Made by a program: the position numbers and the translations under genes. 64,000 nucleotides of DNA. Origin: Pontibacillus chungwhensis (lineage in GTDB: Bacteria > Bacillota > Bacilli > Bacillales > BH030062). Location of the stretch: positions 2,728,001-2,792,000 of the forward strand of contig NZ_CP126446.1 in the NCBI RefSeq assembly GCF_030166655.1. Direction: 5' to 3'. The notes below the pieces were generated by a model. The model was not told where the DNA came from, searched no databases, and saw only the letters and a list, made by a program, of their open reading frames with translations. Shown piece by piece: positions 62,333 through 64,000 of this stretch (positions are counted from its first letter, which is position 1; every line of letters starts with the position of its first letter).

Positions 62333-63970
62333 TTAGTTTTGCTTGCCACCTAATACTTCTTCTGCAATATTTACAGCGTGGTCACCGATTCGTTCTAGGT
62401 TACTAATAATATCAACAAATACGATACCAGCCGGTCCGGTACATACTCCTTCATTCATACGAAGGATATGCTTCTTACGGTAAGAACGCTCATATTGATC
62501 AATTTGATTTTCCTTTTGAACAACAGCTAACGCTTCTTCACGGTCCATTGTTTCAAGGGCCTTCATAGCTTGTTTAACTGTAATTAAGGTTAAATTAATC
62601 ATATCATTTAAATCTTCTTGCGCTTGTTCTGTTAGATGAACTTTATTTGAAATCTTATAATCTACAAGTTCTACAAGGTTTTCAAAGTGGTCACCAATAC
62701 GTTCAATATCACGAACAGAATCTATAAGGGCAGAGTGTTTATGACTTTCTAATTCCGTTAATGAGTAGCTTGATAAGCTCACTAAATACTCTGTAATGTT
62801 CCGGTCTAAATTGTTAAGGGCTTCTTCATACTGAAGGGCCATATCAGCGTGCTTCCGCTGATGATTATTTAGATAGTGACTTGTCTCTTCCAGTCCTTTA
62901 TACGCAAAGTCACCCATTCTCATTACTTCTTCTTTCGCCTGATCTAAAGCAAGGGATGGAGACTGTTCAATAAAGATCGGGTCGAGATGCTTTGGTTTCT
63001 GATCTACAGCTGTGTCCTCTCCAGGAATAAGCTTCGTCACAATATACGCTAAAGCACCAATGAACGGGAACTGTACTAGCATGTTTGAGAAGTTAAAGAT
63101 CCCGTGTGCGAACGCAATCGTCATGGCTTCGTTTAATCCAATTAAATCTCTAAGGTATTCAATAAATGGAATATAGACTTTTAATAGGATTAAGAAAATC
63201 GTTGTACCAACTACGTTGAAGATAACGTGAGTGAAAGCTGCACGCTTCGCCGCCACACTTGCGCCAATAGCAGCAAGTACAGCCGTAATCGTTGTACCGA
63301 TATTGTCACCAAACAATACAGGAATGGCTGCATCAATATCGATTGCACCTTGTTCAAACAAGCCTTGTAACACACCAATGGTTGCACTTGAACTCTGTAC
63401 GACTACAGTGAACAACGTACCAATGACAACACCAAGGATTGGCTGGTCACTCATACTTACCGTTAAGTCTTGAAACGCCTCAAGACCTCTTAATGGTTTC
63501 ATTCCATTACTCATCAGTTTCAACCCATAGAATAAAGCACCAAAGCCAAATAGCGTCTGACCAAGGTAAGTGATCTTCTTACTCTTGAAGAAGAATAGAA
63601 GTAGGGCACCTACAGCCAAGATCGGTAAACCATATTCTTTTAATTCGATACCAATAATGAATGCGGTAACCGTTGTACCGATATTGGCACCCATAATGAC
63701 TCCGATAGCCTGACGCAACGTCATAAATCCAGCGTTAACTAGTCCAACAGTTAGTACAGTTGTACCTGAACTACTCTGTATTAACATCGTTACAAGCATA
63801 CCAGCTAGTACACCCATAAACGGATTCGTGGTGAATTTGTCTAGAATATCTCGAAGGCGATCACCAGCAGATTTCTGAAGACCGTCTCCCATGTATTTAA
63901 GTCCGAATAGGAAGATTCCTAAACCACCAACAAATTGAAAGATCATCTCTTGAACATTAATACCTTCCAC
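62333..63970 (-). CDS. Na/Pi cotransporter family protein with PhoU-like tail
   Basis: A 545-residue NptA/YjbB-type transporter. Two inverted Na/Pi repeats carry the QSSS motifs LIQSSSGTTVLTVG (near residue 60) and VVQSSSATIGVLQG (near residue 190), within eight or so membrane segments. The last 200 residues form a PhoU-like helical domain (SVRDIERIGDHFENLVELV, ISNLERIGDHAVNIAEEV). It should import or export phosphate with sodium. The GTG at 63970, preceded by GAGGGGAG, is favoured over the ATG at 63988; the upstream region is cut by the window. Confidence 0.9.
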   Translation of the reverse strand: MEGINVQEMIFQFVGGLGIFLFGLKYMGDGLQKSAGDRLRDILDKFTTNPFMGVLAGMLVTMLIQSSSGTTVLTVGLVNAGFMTLRQAIGVIMGANIGTTVTAFIIGIELKEYGLPILAVGALLLFFFKSKKITYLGQTLFGFGALFYGLKLMSNGMKPLRGLEAFQDLTVSMSDQPILGVVIGTLFTVVVQSSSATIGVLQGLFEQGAIDIDAAIPVLFGDNIGTTITAVLAAIGASVAAKRAAFTHVIFNVVGTTIFLILLKVYIPFIEYLRDLIGLNEAMTIAFAHGIFNFSNMLVQFPFIGALAYIVTKLIPGEDTAVDQKPKHLDPIFIEQSPSLALDQAKEEVMRMGDFAYKGLEETSHYLNNHQRKHADMALQYEEALNNLDRNITEYLVSLSSYSLTELESHKHSALIDSVRDIERIGDHFENLVELVDYKISNKVHLTEQAQEDLNDMINLTLITVKQAMKALETMDREEALAVVQKENQIDQYERSYRKKHILRMNEGVCTGPAGIVFVDIISNLERIGDHAVNIAEEVLGGKQN

Positions 63971-64000
63971 AAATAATGCTCCCCTCATCCAAGATTTTTG

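Overview
The window reads as a chromosomal segment of an endospore-forming, low-GC Bacillaceae, most like the moderately halophilic Halobacillus/Pontibacillus group. The genus is an inference; no database was searched. Supporting signs are a full spoIIIA operon, spore photoproduct lyase, a SpoVAF-type spore protein, the comG competence operon, and long microsynteny with the Bacillus subtilis yqh-yqg-pst-sodA arc (accB/accC, spoIIIA, efp, yqhT-L, gcv, yqhH/G, comG, mgsR, yqgY-N, rpmG, yqzD/C, pst, pbpA, yqgE, sodA). Most genes lie on the minus strand.

Layout. 1-305 is the start of a NERD-domain gene. 441-1146 is a striking tandem array of a 20-nt repeat with a 162-bp higher-order period. 1209-3592 is accB-accC-yqhY, with a FapR-like operator in front of accB. 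3677-8910 is the spoIIIAA-AH operon with a sigma-E-like promoter and a terminator. 9009-16392 holds efp, pepQ, aroQ, the divergent yqhR/yqhQ-yqhP, yqhO, a second degenerate cluster of the same 20-nt repeat (14388-14692), mntR and splB. 16404-19127 is the B12-dependent ribonucleotide reductase gene nrdJ with two NrdR-box-like sites. 19514-26913 holds the rhodanese gene yqhL, the glycine cleavage genes gcvT-gcvPA-gcvPB behind a glycine riboswitch, and yqhH-yqhG. 26943-32871 holds yqzE, aroK, an SOS-box-controlled YolD pair, comGA-GG and tRNA-Gln. 32913-48912 holds mgsR, a SufR-like regulator, yqgY/X/W, a FetAB-type ABC transporter, an M14 peptidase, an LTA synthase, glcK, yqgQ, a SpoVAF homologue, an M42 peptidase, gluP, ldh and a 5-formyl-THF cyclo-ligase. 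49053-49408 carries two inverted copies of a structured GC-rich repeat. 49534-61055 holds rpmG, yqzD/yqzC, a DUF817 gene, the PhoP-boxed pstS-C-A-B-phoU operon, pbpA, an MFS gene and sodA. 61257-61984 is a six-tRNA operon with its own promoter and terminator, and the window ends with a Na/Pi cotransporter gene.

How the genes work together. Phosphate supply is represented twice: a high-affinity PhoP-controlled Pst system with PhoU, and a separate NptA-like transporter with a PhoU-like tail. The spoIIIA operon, splB, spoVAF and an M14 endopeptidase serve sporulation and germination. comG builds the competence pseudopilus. Glycine catabolism is gated by a riboswitch whose terminator overlaps the second aptamer.

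No classical new multi-gene system (phage defence, CRISPR, toxin gene cluster) was found. The best candidates for undescribed biology are non-coding: the 20-nt minisatellite family present in two clusters of the same orientation, and the inverted pair of approximately 128-nt elements whose core is conserved while their terminal stems differ in sequence yet remain self-complementary. Other points are comGF, which has no canonical start codon near a strong Shine-Dalgarno sequence, and predicted operators for FapR, NrdR, LexA, PhoP and CcpA.
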